Shown here piece after piece: positions 45,990 through 53,602 of a stretch of DNA of 64,000 bases; the stretch's first letter is position 1, and every line of letters begins with the position of its first letter. Source of the DNA: Shimia gijangensis. Its GTDB lineage: Bacteria; Pseudomonadota; Alphaproteobacteria; Rhodobacterales; Rhodobacteraceae. The stretch covers positions 62,001 to 126,000 of the forward strand of contig NZ_FQZQ01000011.1 of assembly GCF_900142085.1 (NCBI RefSeq). Reading direction: 5' to 3'. A program made the position numbers and the translations under genes. The notes below the pieces were generated by a model, which saw only the letters and a program-made list of their open reading frames with translations, did no database searches and was not told the origin of the DNA.

Positions 45990-46137
45990 CCGGTCAATAT
46001 CTCACTTTTTGTCTGCTCTTTGCAATCTCATTGCCTTATGAATGTGGCGGTTTCATGCGGTGTGGTCGGCATTTTACTGGCTATAGGTAAAAAAAGTGCA
46101 TTAGATGCGGATGATTCAAAACTCAAGGGAGCAACAA

Positions 46138-46917
46138 ATGGATCTGGGGATCAAAGGTAAGCGGGCACTGGTCTGTGCATCGTCCAAGGGATTGGGGCTG
46201 GGGTGCGCCGAAGCATTGGCCGAGGCCGGTGTGAATCTTGTGATGAATGCACGCGGTGCTGAGGCGCTGGAAGCGTCGGCCCGGGACCTGCGCGACCGTT
46301 TCGGGATTGATGTGGTGACCGTTGCCGCCGATGTAACGACACCAGAAGGCCAGGCCGAGGTGTTTAGGGCCGCAAAAGGCGTTGATATTCTTGTCAATAA
46401 TGCTGGTGGGCCTCCTCCGGGAATGTGGACCGATTGGGAACGCGAGGACTTTTTGTCTGCACTGAATGCCAACATGCTGACACCGATTGCGCTGATGTCT
46501 GCGCTGGTACCGGGCATGATTGAAAAAGGTTGGGGACGGGTGGTGAATATCACATCGCAGTCTGTGAAAGCCCCAATTGCGGTATTGGGTTTGTCCAATT
46601 CGGCGCGCGCTGGACTGACTGGCTATGTGGCGGGGACCTCGCGGCAAGTGGCTCAGTTTGGGGTCAACATCAACAACCTTCTTCCCGGCAGTCACTCAAC
46701 CGATCGGATTGCTGCGTTAGACGCTGGAGCGGCCGGAAACAGCGGTGCCTCTGTTGACGAAGCGCGTGCGGCTCGTCAGGCAACTATACCGGCAGGCCGG
46801 GACGGAACGCGTCAGGAATTCGGGGCGACCTGCGCCTTTATGTGCTCGCAGTTTGCGGGCTATATGGTGGGGCAGAATATCCTTTTGGATGGTGGCAATG
46901 TGAACGCTACAATCTGA
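46138..46917 (+). CDS. SDR-family protein with degenerate catalytic site
   Basis: This 259-residue Rossmann-fold protein resembles 3-oxoacyl-ACP reductase-like SDRs. The nucleotide loop is CASSKGLGLGCAEALAEAG (ASSKGLG replaces TGxxxGIG) and DILVNNAGGPPPG is present. The active-site stretch reads NITSQSVKAPIAVLGLSNSARAGL, where the usual Tyr-x3-Lys is Ser153-x3-Arg157, so classical SDR chemistry is doubtful. The start at 46138 follows AAGGGAGCAACAA. The gene ends two bases before the AlkC-like gene, which suggests co-expression. It may be a distinct dehydrogenase subgroup or a binding protein. Confidence 0.85.
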   Translation: MDLGIKGKRALVCASSKGLGLGCAEALAEAGVNLVMNARGAEALEASARDLRDRFGIDVVTVAADVTTPEGQAEVFRAAKGVDILVNNAGGPPPGMWTDWEREDFLSALNANMLTPIALMSALVPGMIEKGWGRVVNITSQSVKAPIAVLGLSNSARAGLTGYVAGTSRQVAQFGVNINNLLPGSHSTDRIAALDAGAAGNSGASVDEARAARQATIPAGRDGTRQEFGATCAFMCSQFAGYMVGQNILLDGGNVNATI

Positions 46918-46919
46918 TC

Positions 46920-48053
46920 ATGGCGCAAGGGTTTTCTCTTAAGGATCAGCTATTTAATCCTGATAGTTTAAGTGATTTGGCGGCAGAATATTCTGCCGCC
47001 TTACCTGATTTTGACGGCAAGGATTTTCATGATGAGGTGGTCGCGGGCCTTGAGGGCCGTGAGCTGATGCAGCGGCTGGAATGGATCGCCGATTGTATCG
47101 AAAAACGACTGTCTGCAGATTTTTTGCAAATGGCGGATCAGCTTGAGGCCGCAATGCCCAGACAATTGGATCCTAGACTGAAGGATGACGATTTTGGTCG
47201 GTTTATCCATGCCGTGCCGGGGATTCTGGCAGTCCGGCATGGGCTTGAAAGGCATCGCGACAGGGCTTTTGATCTGCTCCACGCGGCGACCCGCCGATTT
47301 TCGATGGAGTTTTATATCCGCCCGTTTCTCAATCGGTGGCCGGAAGAGACGCTGGCGCGATTGCATGACTGGGCCGGAGATGACAACTACCATGTCCGTC
47401 GGCTGGTGACTGAAGGTACCCGCCCCAAGCTGCCATGGGCCAAAGCCATCACACTTGATCCGATGCGGGCCTTGCCTTTGTTGGACCAGTTGCACGGCGA
47501 CCAAACCCGATATGTGACACGGTCGATTGCTAATCATTTGAATGATATCGCAAAAATTGACGCAGAGACGGTTGTGGCGCAGCTGGCGCTATGGCGTGGG
47601 CACGGCGACCAAAGCACGAAGGAGCTTGACTGGATGACCCGTCATGCCTTGCGTACTCTTGTAAAACAGGGCCATGCGGGGGCTTTGGCCTTGTTGGGAT
47701 TTCATGCCGATGCACCGGTCAGGTTGAGCGATTTGTCTCTGGCAAATCAACGTGTTGGTATAGGGGACGCATTGGAGGTGTCTGTGAGCCTTGAGGCCGA
47801 CGCCGATACGCCAGTGATTGTCGACTATTTGATCCGGTTTCACCGCCCAAATGGGCGCGAAGGTCAAAAGGTCTTCAAACTAAAGCAAACGGTTGTTTCT
47901 AAGAAAACTCCACTGCATCTGACAAAAAGACATGTCTTAAAGGGAGACGCCACTACTTTCCGGTTGCACCCGGGGCCTCACAGTCTGGCGGTTCAGGTCA
48001 ATGGTCGCCCCTTGGGTGAGGTAACTTTTGATGTGTATGAAAAGCAGGATTAG
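46920..48053 (+). CDS. DNA alkylation repair protein, AlkC-like
   Basis: This 377-residue protein matches the AlkC branch of HEAT-like-repeat DNA glycosylases. Residues about 1-230 are helical repeats including RFSMEFYIRPFLNRWPEETL, WAGDDNYHVRRLVTEGTRPKLPWAK and RYVTRSIANHLNDIAKIDAE. The C-terminal 110 residues look like an immunoglobulin-like beta domain (VGIGDALEVSVSLEADADTP and GPHSLAVQVNGRPLGEVTF), as in AlkC proteins. The start at 46920 is just after the SDR-like stop. It should excise alkylated bases such as 3-methyladenine and 3-methylcytosine, judging from the family. Confidence 0.85.
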   Translation: MAQGFSLKDQLFNPDSLSDLAAEYSAALPDFDGKDFHDEVVAGLEGRELMQRLEWIADCIEKRLSADFLQMADQLEAAMPRQLDPRLKDDDFGRFIHAVPGILAVRHGLERHRDRAFDLLHAATRRFSMEFYIRPFLNRWPEETLARLHDWAGDDNYHVRRLVTEGTRPKLPWAKAITLDPMRALPLLDQLHGDQTRYVTRSIANHLNDIAKIDAETVVAQLALWRGHGDQSTKELDWMTRHALRTLVKQGHAGALALLGFHADAPVRLSDLSLANQRVGIGDALEVSVSLEADADTPVIVDYLIRFHRPNGREGQKVFKLKQTVVSKKTPLHLTKRHVLKGDATTFRLHPGPHSLAVQVNGRPLGEVTFDVYEKQD

Positions 48054-48158
48054 GGGCTGCCCCTCACGTTGAAACTACAGGGCTTTTCAATGCTCACCCA
48101 GGGGAGTTTACTCCATTTGGAATGGGCTCTGGTCTTGCGACATGGATAGGGGGCTGGT

Positions 48159-49295
48159 ATGGCAAGAAAAAACCCGATGGAAACCATCGGACATTCGCGC
48201 GAGGCCAAAGTGTCAACACCCACTCCCCGACTTGAAATTCGGAACCTGAGACGTCGCTTTGGCGATCGTGATGTGGTGGATGATGTCTCGCTCACGATTA
48301 TGCCTGGGCATGTGACATGCTTGTTGGGGCCTTCGGGCTGCGGAAAATCCACCACGCTGCGCATGATCGCCGGTGTGGAAATGCAAGATTCCGGCGAAAT
48401 TTACGTGGATGGTGATCTGGTCTGTGACACGGTTTTTCGCATTCCGCCCGAACGGCGCCATATCGGATTGATGTTTCAGGATTTCGCCCTGTTTCCGCAT
48501 ATGTCAGTGGCCGACAACGTTGCTTTCGGTTTGAAAGGCAGCAAGGACGAAAAGCGCACCCGCGTCGAAGAACTTTTGCGCAAAGTCGGGCTGTATCGCG
48601 CGATTGATGAGTTTCCACATGTGTTGTCCGGTGGCGAGCAGCAGCGCATTGCTCTGGTCCGCGCCCTGGCGCCGCGACCGCGCATCATGCTGATGGACGA
48701 GCCGTTTTCCGGGCTTGATAACCGGTTGCGCGATGACATCCGCGATGAGACGTTGTCTGTTCTGAAAGAAGAAGATACGGCCGTTTTACTGGTTACCCAC
48801 GAGCCAGAAGAAGCCATGCGCATGGCGGACGAAATTGCGCTGATGCGCGATGGGCGGATTGTGCAACAAGGTGCACCTTACAACATTTACAACGCACCTT
48901 TGGACAAAGCTGCCGTTTCCTTTTTCAGTGATATCAATGCGATAAGAGGTAAAAGCCAAGGCGCGTTGACCGACACGCCTTTTGGACATTTTCTCACTCC
49001 GGGTGTGGCCGATGGGGCCGAAGTGGATATTGTGGTGCGTCCGCAGCACCTCAAACTGGATTTTGACCGTGCGGGCAAAGGGCCTTTGCCCACGATGACG
49101 GACGGCACGGCGGCACGAGGCGTGGTTGAGCGCGCGCGGTTTATGGGGAACGAAAGTTTGGTCGAGTTTCGAATGGACTATGATGGTTCGATTATGAAAG
49201 CGATTGTGCCCAATGTATTCCTGCCTTCAGTGGGCACGCCTTTGTGGCTGACGATCCGCCGTGATCGCTGTTTTGTGTTTCCGGCCAAGGATTAA
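48159..49295 (+). CDS. ABC transporter ATP-binding protein (FbpC/PotA-like), orphan
   Basis: This 378-residue importer-type ATPase has the Walker A GPSGCGKSTT, Q-loop MFQDFALFPHMS, signature LSGGEQQRIALVRALA, Walker B IMLMDEPFSGLD and switch His LLVTHEPEEA. After residue about 240 there is a TOBE-type regulatory domain (EVDIVVRPQHLKL). The overall build resembles ATPases for iron(III), spermidine/putrescine or similar uptake. No permease or binding-protein gene is adjacent, so it is an orphan or serves a distant system. Met1 at 48159 and Met7 are both possible starts. Confidence 0.85.
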   Translation: MARKNPMETIGHSREAKVSTPTPRLEIRNLRRRFGDRDVVDDVSLTIMPGHVTCLLGPSGCGKSTTLRMIAGVEMQDSGEIYVDGDLVCDTVFRIPPERRHIGLMFQDFALFPHMSVADNVAFGLKGSKDEKRTRVEELLRKVGLYRAIDEFPHVLSGGEQQRIALVRALAPRPRIMLMDEPFSGLDNRLRDDIRDETLSVLKEEDTAVLLVTHEPEEAMRMADEIALMRDGRIVQQGAPYNIYNAPLDKAAVSFFSDINAIRGKSQGALTDTPFGHFLTPGVADGAEVDIVVRPQHLKLDFDRAGKGPLPTMTDGTAARGVVERARFMGNESLVEFRMDYDGSIMKAIVPNVFLPSVGTPLWLTIRRDRCFVFPAKD

Positions 49296-49311
49296 CCGTT
49301 CGACTTTGCGA

Positions 49312-49863
49312 CTAAAAGCCAAAGTCTGTCCAGATTTCGTTAATACATGTGTCTTGCCATTTTGCGCCGGGATAAACGCTGTCGATCCTTAAGACCAGCC
49401 GACGTAATTCGTTCTGGGGGAAGGGCATGTTGATCGGCTGTTCTACACCATGATCCTCAAGCTGATACTGAAACGTGGTGTAATCAGAGTCCGATGCTCC
49501 GGCACGCCACAGCGCAACGGTCACGTCTTTGATCCGCCCATTATTGGAAAACGAGCCCGAATTCTTGGCGTAGCCATTGGAAATCCAGAGGGTTTGCAGA
49601 GGCCCTGCGCCGTCCCATTCGATCGCAAGCGCTTCGCCGATGCCGTTGCCTGAAACGCCTTCGCACCAAGCGGTGCGCATATCGTCGTCGCTCATGGAGT
49701 GTGTGTTGTATCGGTTGCCCGCCTGGGGGGCGAGATGCGAGCTGGTGCAGACGGTCTCGCGATTAAAGGCTTGGGTGGCGTTTGTTGTGACACACTCGGA
49801 CCCGGCTGCAAGAACAGGGGTGGCTGTCATCAGGCAAAAAAGGGCTGCTTTTACTTGGACCAT
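49312..49863 (-). CDS. Secreted protein with NADase-type glycan-binding-like domain
   Basis: This 183-residue protein begins with a signal peptide (MVQVKAALFCLMTATPVLAA, cleavage before GSECV). The mature part resembles the discoidin-like glycan-binding domain found beside bacterial NADase-type toxins: TAWCEGVSGNGIGEALAIEWDGAGP, WISNGYAKNSGSFSNNGRIKDVTV and a Cys-containing CINEIWTDFGF end. Four cysteines suggest disulfides. No NADase domain is present, so it is a stand-alone binding module. I chose the start 18 codons inside the open frame because it opens the signal peptide. The 3' end faces the ABC ATPase with 16 bases between. Confidence 0.7.
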   Translation of the reverse strand: MVQVKAALFCLMTATPVLAAGSECVTTNATQAFNRETVCTSSHLAPQAGNRYNTHSMSDDDMRTAWCEGVSGNGIGEALAIEWDGAGPLQTLWISNGYAKNSGSFSNNGRIKDVTVALWRAGASDSDYTTFQYQLEDHGVEQPINMPFPQNELRRLVLRIDSVYPGAKWQDTCINEIWTDFGF

Positions 49864-49926
49864 CGGTTCCCTCCAAATTGATAAGGTAATTCTAGCATGT
49901 CCTTGTGTAACGGGCATTGATACCGG

Positions 49927-50598
49927 TCATGAGTCGGTTGAACGTTCGTAATGGTAGTCCTCAATCCGCTTGCCGGGTTCATCCACAAACAGGCCAGGCA
50001 AAACAGCGGCAATTGCCATTTGATCTGCGCGCAGGGTGGCAAACGCGGCCTCTGTGTCGCACCAGACAAGACAGGTCCAGACCCGCCCCCAATAGTCCAG
50101 CTTGAGCGGCCGCACATCGCGGATTTGACCGTCTTGCATAGTCACCTGAAGTTTTTGCCGGTTGCGGACCGCGGCACGTAAGGTCTGCAGGTGGCGAAAT
50201 CCATGCACCGCATCAGAAAATGGGTAAACCGCAAAGCCAAATGATTTTGGCGCGCCGTGGCGGTCCTCGGGCAGCACCGCGTCAATCTTGGCACTAAGGG
50301 ATTCTGCGGCCTCTTTCAGATCACCTTCGACACCGTTGCCAACTGCGGCAAGGCCAAGGTGCAACGCCTCAAGTTCGGTTTCGGTTAGGTTCAAAGGGGG
50401 CAGGGTGATCGCCGCGCGCGCCGAGTAGCCAAGGCCACGTTCCCCTTCGACAGGGATGCCGCTGGCGATCAAAGTGTCCATGTCGCGATAGATCGTGCGG
50501 ATAGAGACACTGAGATCACGGGCGATGTCTTCGGCGCGATGCAATTGCCCGTCTTTTAGAATCTGGATCAGGGAGTAGAGCCGGTCAGAACGTTTCAT
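49927..50598 (-). CDS. YafY-like WYL-domain transcriptional regulator
   Basis: This 223-residue protein has an N-terminal winged helix-turn-helix of the DeoR/HTH_11 type (RLYSLIQILKDGQLHRAEDIARDLSVSIRTIYRDMDTL) and a WYL-type sensor domain whose core stretch reads VRPLKLDYWGRVWTCLVWC. It lies divergent from tatABC across 204 bases. Overlapping TGACA/TGTCA dyads 33 bases upstream of its start are a probable autoregulatory operator. It may control itself and perhaps tat, although most tat genes are constitutive. The ligand is unknown. Confidence 0.88.
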   Translation of the reverse strand: MKRSDRLYSLIQILKDGQLHRAEDIARDLSVSIRTIYRDMDTLIASGIPVEGERGLGYSARAAITLPPLNLTETELEALHLGLAAVGNGVEGDLKEAAESLSAKIDAVLPEDRHGAPKSFGFAVYPFSDAVHGFRHLQTLRAAVRNRQKLQVTMQDGQIRDVRPLKLDYWGRVWTCLVWCDTEAAFATLRADQMAIAAVLPGLFVDEPGKRIEDYHYERSTDS

Positions 50599-50630
50599 AA
50601 GTGATTCTCTTGAAGTTTCAGGCCCATTAC

Positions 50631-50653
50631 TGACAAAAACCTGTCAACTGACA
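50631..50653. promoter_or_regulatory. Overlapping TGACA/TGTCA dyads between the WYL regulator and tatA
   Basis: TGACA-N6-TGTCA (50631-50646) and TGTCA-N2-TGACA (50642-50653) share a half-site, and a consensus -35 hexamer TTGACA follows at 50659-50664 in the tat direction. The site is 33 bases from the regulator start and about 150 bases from tatA, as expected for an operator in a divergent promoter. The binding protein is inferred to be the adjacent WYL regulator. Confidence 0.55.
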
Positions 50654-50802
50654 AGCTGTTGACAATGGAGATGCAAAAAACTGCCCTAAAAGACACGTTT
50701 GACACTGATTTGATGCTTTCCGTTCCGGGTGTGAAGACCTATTTAGGTCTGGTCATTTCCGGAGGCGCGCATCTCGTCGCCCCGATGCTAAGGAGAAATA
50801 CG

Positions 50803-51036
50803 ATGGGTATTGGAAATATTGGTCTGCCGGGCCTCCTGCTGATTGCAGTTGTTGTGCTGGTGCTTTTTGGGCGCGGCAAAATCTCGTCTTTGATGGGCGA
50901 AGTGGGCAAAGGCATCACGTCTTTCAAAAAGGGTATCAACGAAGGTCAGGCCGAGCTTGAGCAAGAAGCGGCAGACGCGGCTGAAAAAGCCAAGGACGTC
51001 ACGCCAAGCGAAACCACAGACAAAGACAACGCCTGA
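50803..51036 (+). CDS. tatA: Sec-independent protein translocase subunit TatA
   Basis: TatA (77 aa) forms the pore-like element of the twin-arginine translocase that exports folded, cofactor-bearing proteins. It has one N-terminal transmembrane helix ([18 protein letters not shown]) followed by the [23 protein letters not shown] amphipathic helix and an acidic tail. The ATG at 50803 is preceded by AAGGAG; upstream in-frame codons carry no Tat sequence. It begins the operon tatA-tatB-tatC. Confidence 0.95.
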   Translation: MGIGNIGLPGLLLIAVVVLVLFGRGKISSLMGEVGKGITSFKKGINEGQAELEQEAADAAEKAKDVTPSETTDKDNA

Positions 51037-51053
51037 TAGGGGGCTGAAAAGCC

Positions 51054-51557
51054 ATGTTTGATATCGGAATGCCAGAACTTCTGGTGATCGGCGTTGTTGC
51101 GTTGATTGTCGTTGGGCCGAAAGACCTGCCAATGTTGTTTCAGCAGGTCGGCAAGTTTGTCGGCAAGGCCAAGGGCATGGCCCGAGAGTTTTCCAGCGCG
51201 ATGAACCAGGCGGCGGATTCCTCAGGGGTCAGAGACGTGACCGATACGCTCAAGTCGACAACCGATACTTTCAGCAAAGTCTCAAACCCGGTGAAGGCCA
51301 CCGCGGACTCTGCGCGGGATGCGCTGAAGTCTGTGACCGATCTGGGTATTGATCCGACAAGCAACACTGGCAAACTGGCGGCAGAGCGGGCGGAAGATGC
51401 CCGCAAAATCCGTGAAAATAGCGCCAAGAAAGCCCAAGAGCGTCTGGACGCCGAAGCCAAGGCCGCAGAAGACGCTGCCGCCGAGGCCAAATCCCGTGCA
51501 GAGGCTGCACGTCAGAGCTCAGAAACGTCTTCTGAAGCACCTGAGGAAAAAGCATGA
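51054..51557 (+). CDS. tatB: Sec-independent protein translocase subunit TatB
   Basis: TatB (167 aa) forms the signal-peptide receptor with TatC. The N-terminus [28 protein letters not shown] is characteristic, with the Glu in the transmembrane helix and the GPKDLP turn. A long amphipathic region follows and the last 55 residues are Ala/Glu/Lys/Arg-rich and probably a charged helix, longer than in many TatB proteins. It overlaps tatC by four bases. Confidence 0.93.
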   Translation: MFDIGMPELLVIGVVALIVVGPKDLPMLFQQVGKFVGKAKGMAREFSSAMNQAADSSGVRDVTDTLKSTTDTFSKVSNPVKATADSARDALKSVTDLGIDPTSNTGKLAAERAEDARKIRENSAKKAQERLDAEAKAAEDAAAEAKSRAEAARQSSETSSEAPEEKA

Positions 51558-52528
51558 GCAACACCGAAGAGATCGAAGACAGCTCGGCCCCGTTGATTGA
51601 GCATCTGACCGAGCTTCGCACCCGGTTGATCCGATCTGTATTGGCTTTGGTCGCGGGCATCACCATTTGCTTTATACCCATCGGTGGCGATTTTATTGCG
51701 GTTCATATCCTCAACTTCCTGTTGGCGCCGATTGAAGAATCTCTGCGGGCCATGGGCGATCCGTCTCCGACCCTTCAGTACACATCGCCGCAAGAGTATT
51801 TGTTCACGCTATTCCGGATCTCGATGGTGTTCGGGTTTGCCATGGCATTTCCAGTCATCGCTTTTCAGTTGTGGCGTTTCGTGGCGCCGGGCCTCTACAA
51901 GAACGAGCAGGGCGCATTCCTGCCGTTTCTGCTCGCGTCGCCGCTTATGTTTTTGCTGGGGGCGAGTTTTGCCCATTTCGTCGTGACGCCGTTAGCGATG
52001 TCTTTCTTTCTGGGCTTTGCAGATGTCAGCTCGATTTTTGCAAACCTGCTACCCGGGTCGGCCCAGGAATTGCCGACTGACGCCGTAGTCGTTCCTGAAA
52101 CTCAAGAGGGTATCAAGGTTACCTTCTTTGGTAAGGTGAATGAAACCCTTGATATTACACTGAAATTCATCCTGGCGTTTGGGATGTGTTTTCAACTTCC
52201 TGTGCTTTTGACGCTTATGGGAAAGGCTGGCTTGGTCAGCTCCGAAGGTCTGGGCAGTGTGCGTAAATATGCGATGGTTTGCATTTTGGTGCTGGCGGCA
52301 CTTGTGACACCTCCGGATGTTGTTACTCAGCTGATTTTGTTTGTTGTGGTTTACGGCCTTTATGAGGTGTCCATTTTTCTGGTAAAACGGGTTGAGAAGG
52401 TGCGTAAGAAAAAGCTGCAGGCCGAAGGTCTTTGGTTTGAAGACGACGAAGACGAAGATGATCCTTTGATGAAGACCTTTGACGAAGATGACGAGGATGA
52501 CGAAGGTGATACTGAGAACAGTAAGTAA
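51554..52528 (+). CDS. tatC: Sec-independent protein translocase subunit TatC
   Basis: TatC (324 aa) recognises twin-arginine signals. It has six transmembrane helices; [17 protein letters not shown] is the conserved N-terminal receptor region, [32 protein letters not shown] the first periplasmic loop and helix region, and [12 protein letters not shown]-type sequence ([15 protein letters not shown]) follows. After the last helix comes a strongly acidic cytoplasmic tail, residues about 292-324, rich in Asp and Glu. Such tails occur in other roseobacters. A strong terminator follows 22 bases after the stop. Confidence 0.95.
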   Translation: MSNTEEIEDSSAPLIEHLTELRTRLIRSVLALVAGITICFIPIGGDFIAVHILNFLLAPIEESLRAMGDPSPTLQYTSPQEYLFTLFRISMVFGFAMAFPVIAFQLWRFVAPGLYKNEQGAFLPFLLASPLMFLLGASFAHFVVTPLAMSFFLGFADVSSIFANLLPGSAQELPTDAVVVPETQEGIKVTFFGKVNETLDITLKFILAFGMCFQLPVLLTLMGKAGLVSSEGLGSVRKYAMVCILVLAALVTPPDVVTQLILFVVVYGLYEVSIFLVKRVEKVRKKKLQAEGLWFEDDEDEDDPLMKTFDEDDEDDEGDTENSK

Positions 52529-52550
52529 TCTCTCGTTTCTATGATTATCA

Positions 52551-52581
52551 AAAACGCGTCGGATTTCCGGCGCGTTTTCCT
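52551..52581 (+). terminator. Rho-independent terminator of tatABC
   Basis: A 12-bp stem, AAAACGCGTCGG with CCGGCGCGTTTT (one G-T wobble), has loop ATTT and continues into CCTTTTG. It begins 22 bases after the tatC stop. Confidence 0.85.
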
Positions 52582-52661
52582 TTTGCAGCTGGCTGGTGTG
52601 GCCTTGTCGCCCGCCAAGGAACATGGTTTTTAAACACCACCCTTTTCTTCGGAGATGCCCA

Positions 52662-53501
52662 ATGGACGAAACCGCTCTGACCCGCATTGCTGACGCGCTG
52701 GAACGTATGTCGCCTGCGCCACAGGAAGCCCCTGATTTTTCAGCAGCAGACGCGTTTGTGTGGCATGTTGAGCCTGACCGGCTCGAGCCTGTGGCCAAGG
52801 TCAATCGGGTCGATCTTGCGCTGTTGATTGGGGTGGACCGGTCCCGCGATACCTTGCTGGAGAATACAGCCCAGTTTGCCCGAGGCCTGCCCGCCAACAA
52901 TGCCTTGCTATGGGGCGCGCGCGGCATGGGCAAGTCGTCACTGGTGAAGGCGATTCATGCGGAAGTTCTGGCGATGGACCTGCCGTTGAAAATTGTCGAA
53001 TTGCAGCGCGAAGACCTGCCAAGTGTCGCCCGGCTCTTGAACCTGTTGAGGGGGCGCGAAGATCGGTTCTTGTTGTTTTGCGATGATCTGTCGTTCAGCC
53101 ACGATGACCAACACTATAAATCGCTCAAAGCAGTTCTGGATGGCGGGATCGAAGGCCGTCCGGAAAATGTGGTGTTTTATGCCACATCCAACCGACGCCA
53201 TTTGATGCCACGGGACATGATTGAAAACGAACGATCCAGCGGTATTAATCCGTCTGAAGCCGTTGAAGAGAAAGTGTCTCTGTCAGATCGCTTTGGGTTA
53301 TGGCTTGGGTTTCATCCCTGTTCGCAGGATGAATATCTGGACATGATCCGTGGGTATTGTGGCGCTTACGGTGTCGAGATTGATGAGGATACGCTATGGG
53401 CCGAAGCCATTGAATGGCAGGCTACACGCGGGGCACGCTCGGGTCGGGTGGCCTGGCAATATTTCACCGACCTTGCCGGGCGTCGCGGTGTCATCTTGTG
53501 A
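52662..53501 (+). CDS. DUF815-family AAA+ ATPase
   Basis: This 279-residue ATPase has the Walker A WGARGMGKSSLVKAIHAEV, Walker B-like FLLFCDDLSF and a sensor stretch VVFYATSNRRHLMPRDM, followed by LSDRFGLWLGFHPCSQDEYL. This matches the DUF815 group of single-domain AAA+ proteins, whose biological role is unknown. I used the start MDETALTRIADALERM after the GGAGATGCCCA upstream; earlier in-frame codons add an unconserved Arg-rich leader. It stands alone between the tat terminator and the convergent NlpD-like gene. Confidence 0.87.
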   Translation: MDETALTRIADALERMSPAPQEAPDFSAADAFVWHVEPDRLEPVAKVNRVDLALLIGVDRSRDTLLENTAQFARGLPANNALLWGARGMGKSSLVKAIHAEVLAMDLPLKIVELQREDLPSVARLLNLLRGREDRFLLFCDDLSFSHDDQHYKSLKAVLDGGIEGRPENVVFYATSNRRHLMPRDMIENERSSGINPSEAVEEKVSLSDRFGLWLGFHPCSQDEYLDMIRGYCGAYGVEIDEDTLWAEAIEWQATRGARSGRVAWQYFTDLAGRRGVIL

Positions 53502-53602
53502 CCGCGTAAAGCTGAACTCAGGCCCCATTGGGACCTTCGCACATCTTTGGCCGCAGGGGCGCGCGGCGGCCTGTTATCGGATGCATCGGCGCGCCAGAGT
53601 GG

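Noticed and set aside
48051-48064. AGGGG-CTG-CCCCT at the end of the AlkC-like gene as a terminator.
   Set aside because: No T-tract follows and the stem is only five bases. It could be a remnant of the dispersed repeat hairpin, but no tail is present.
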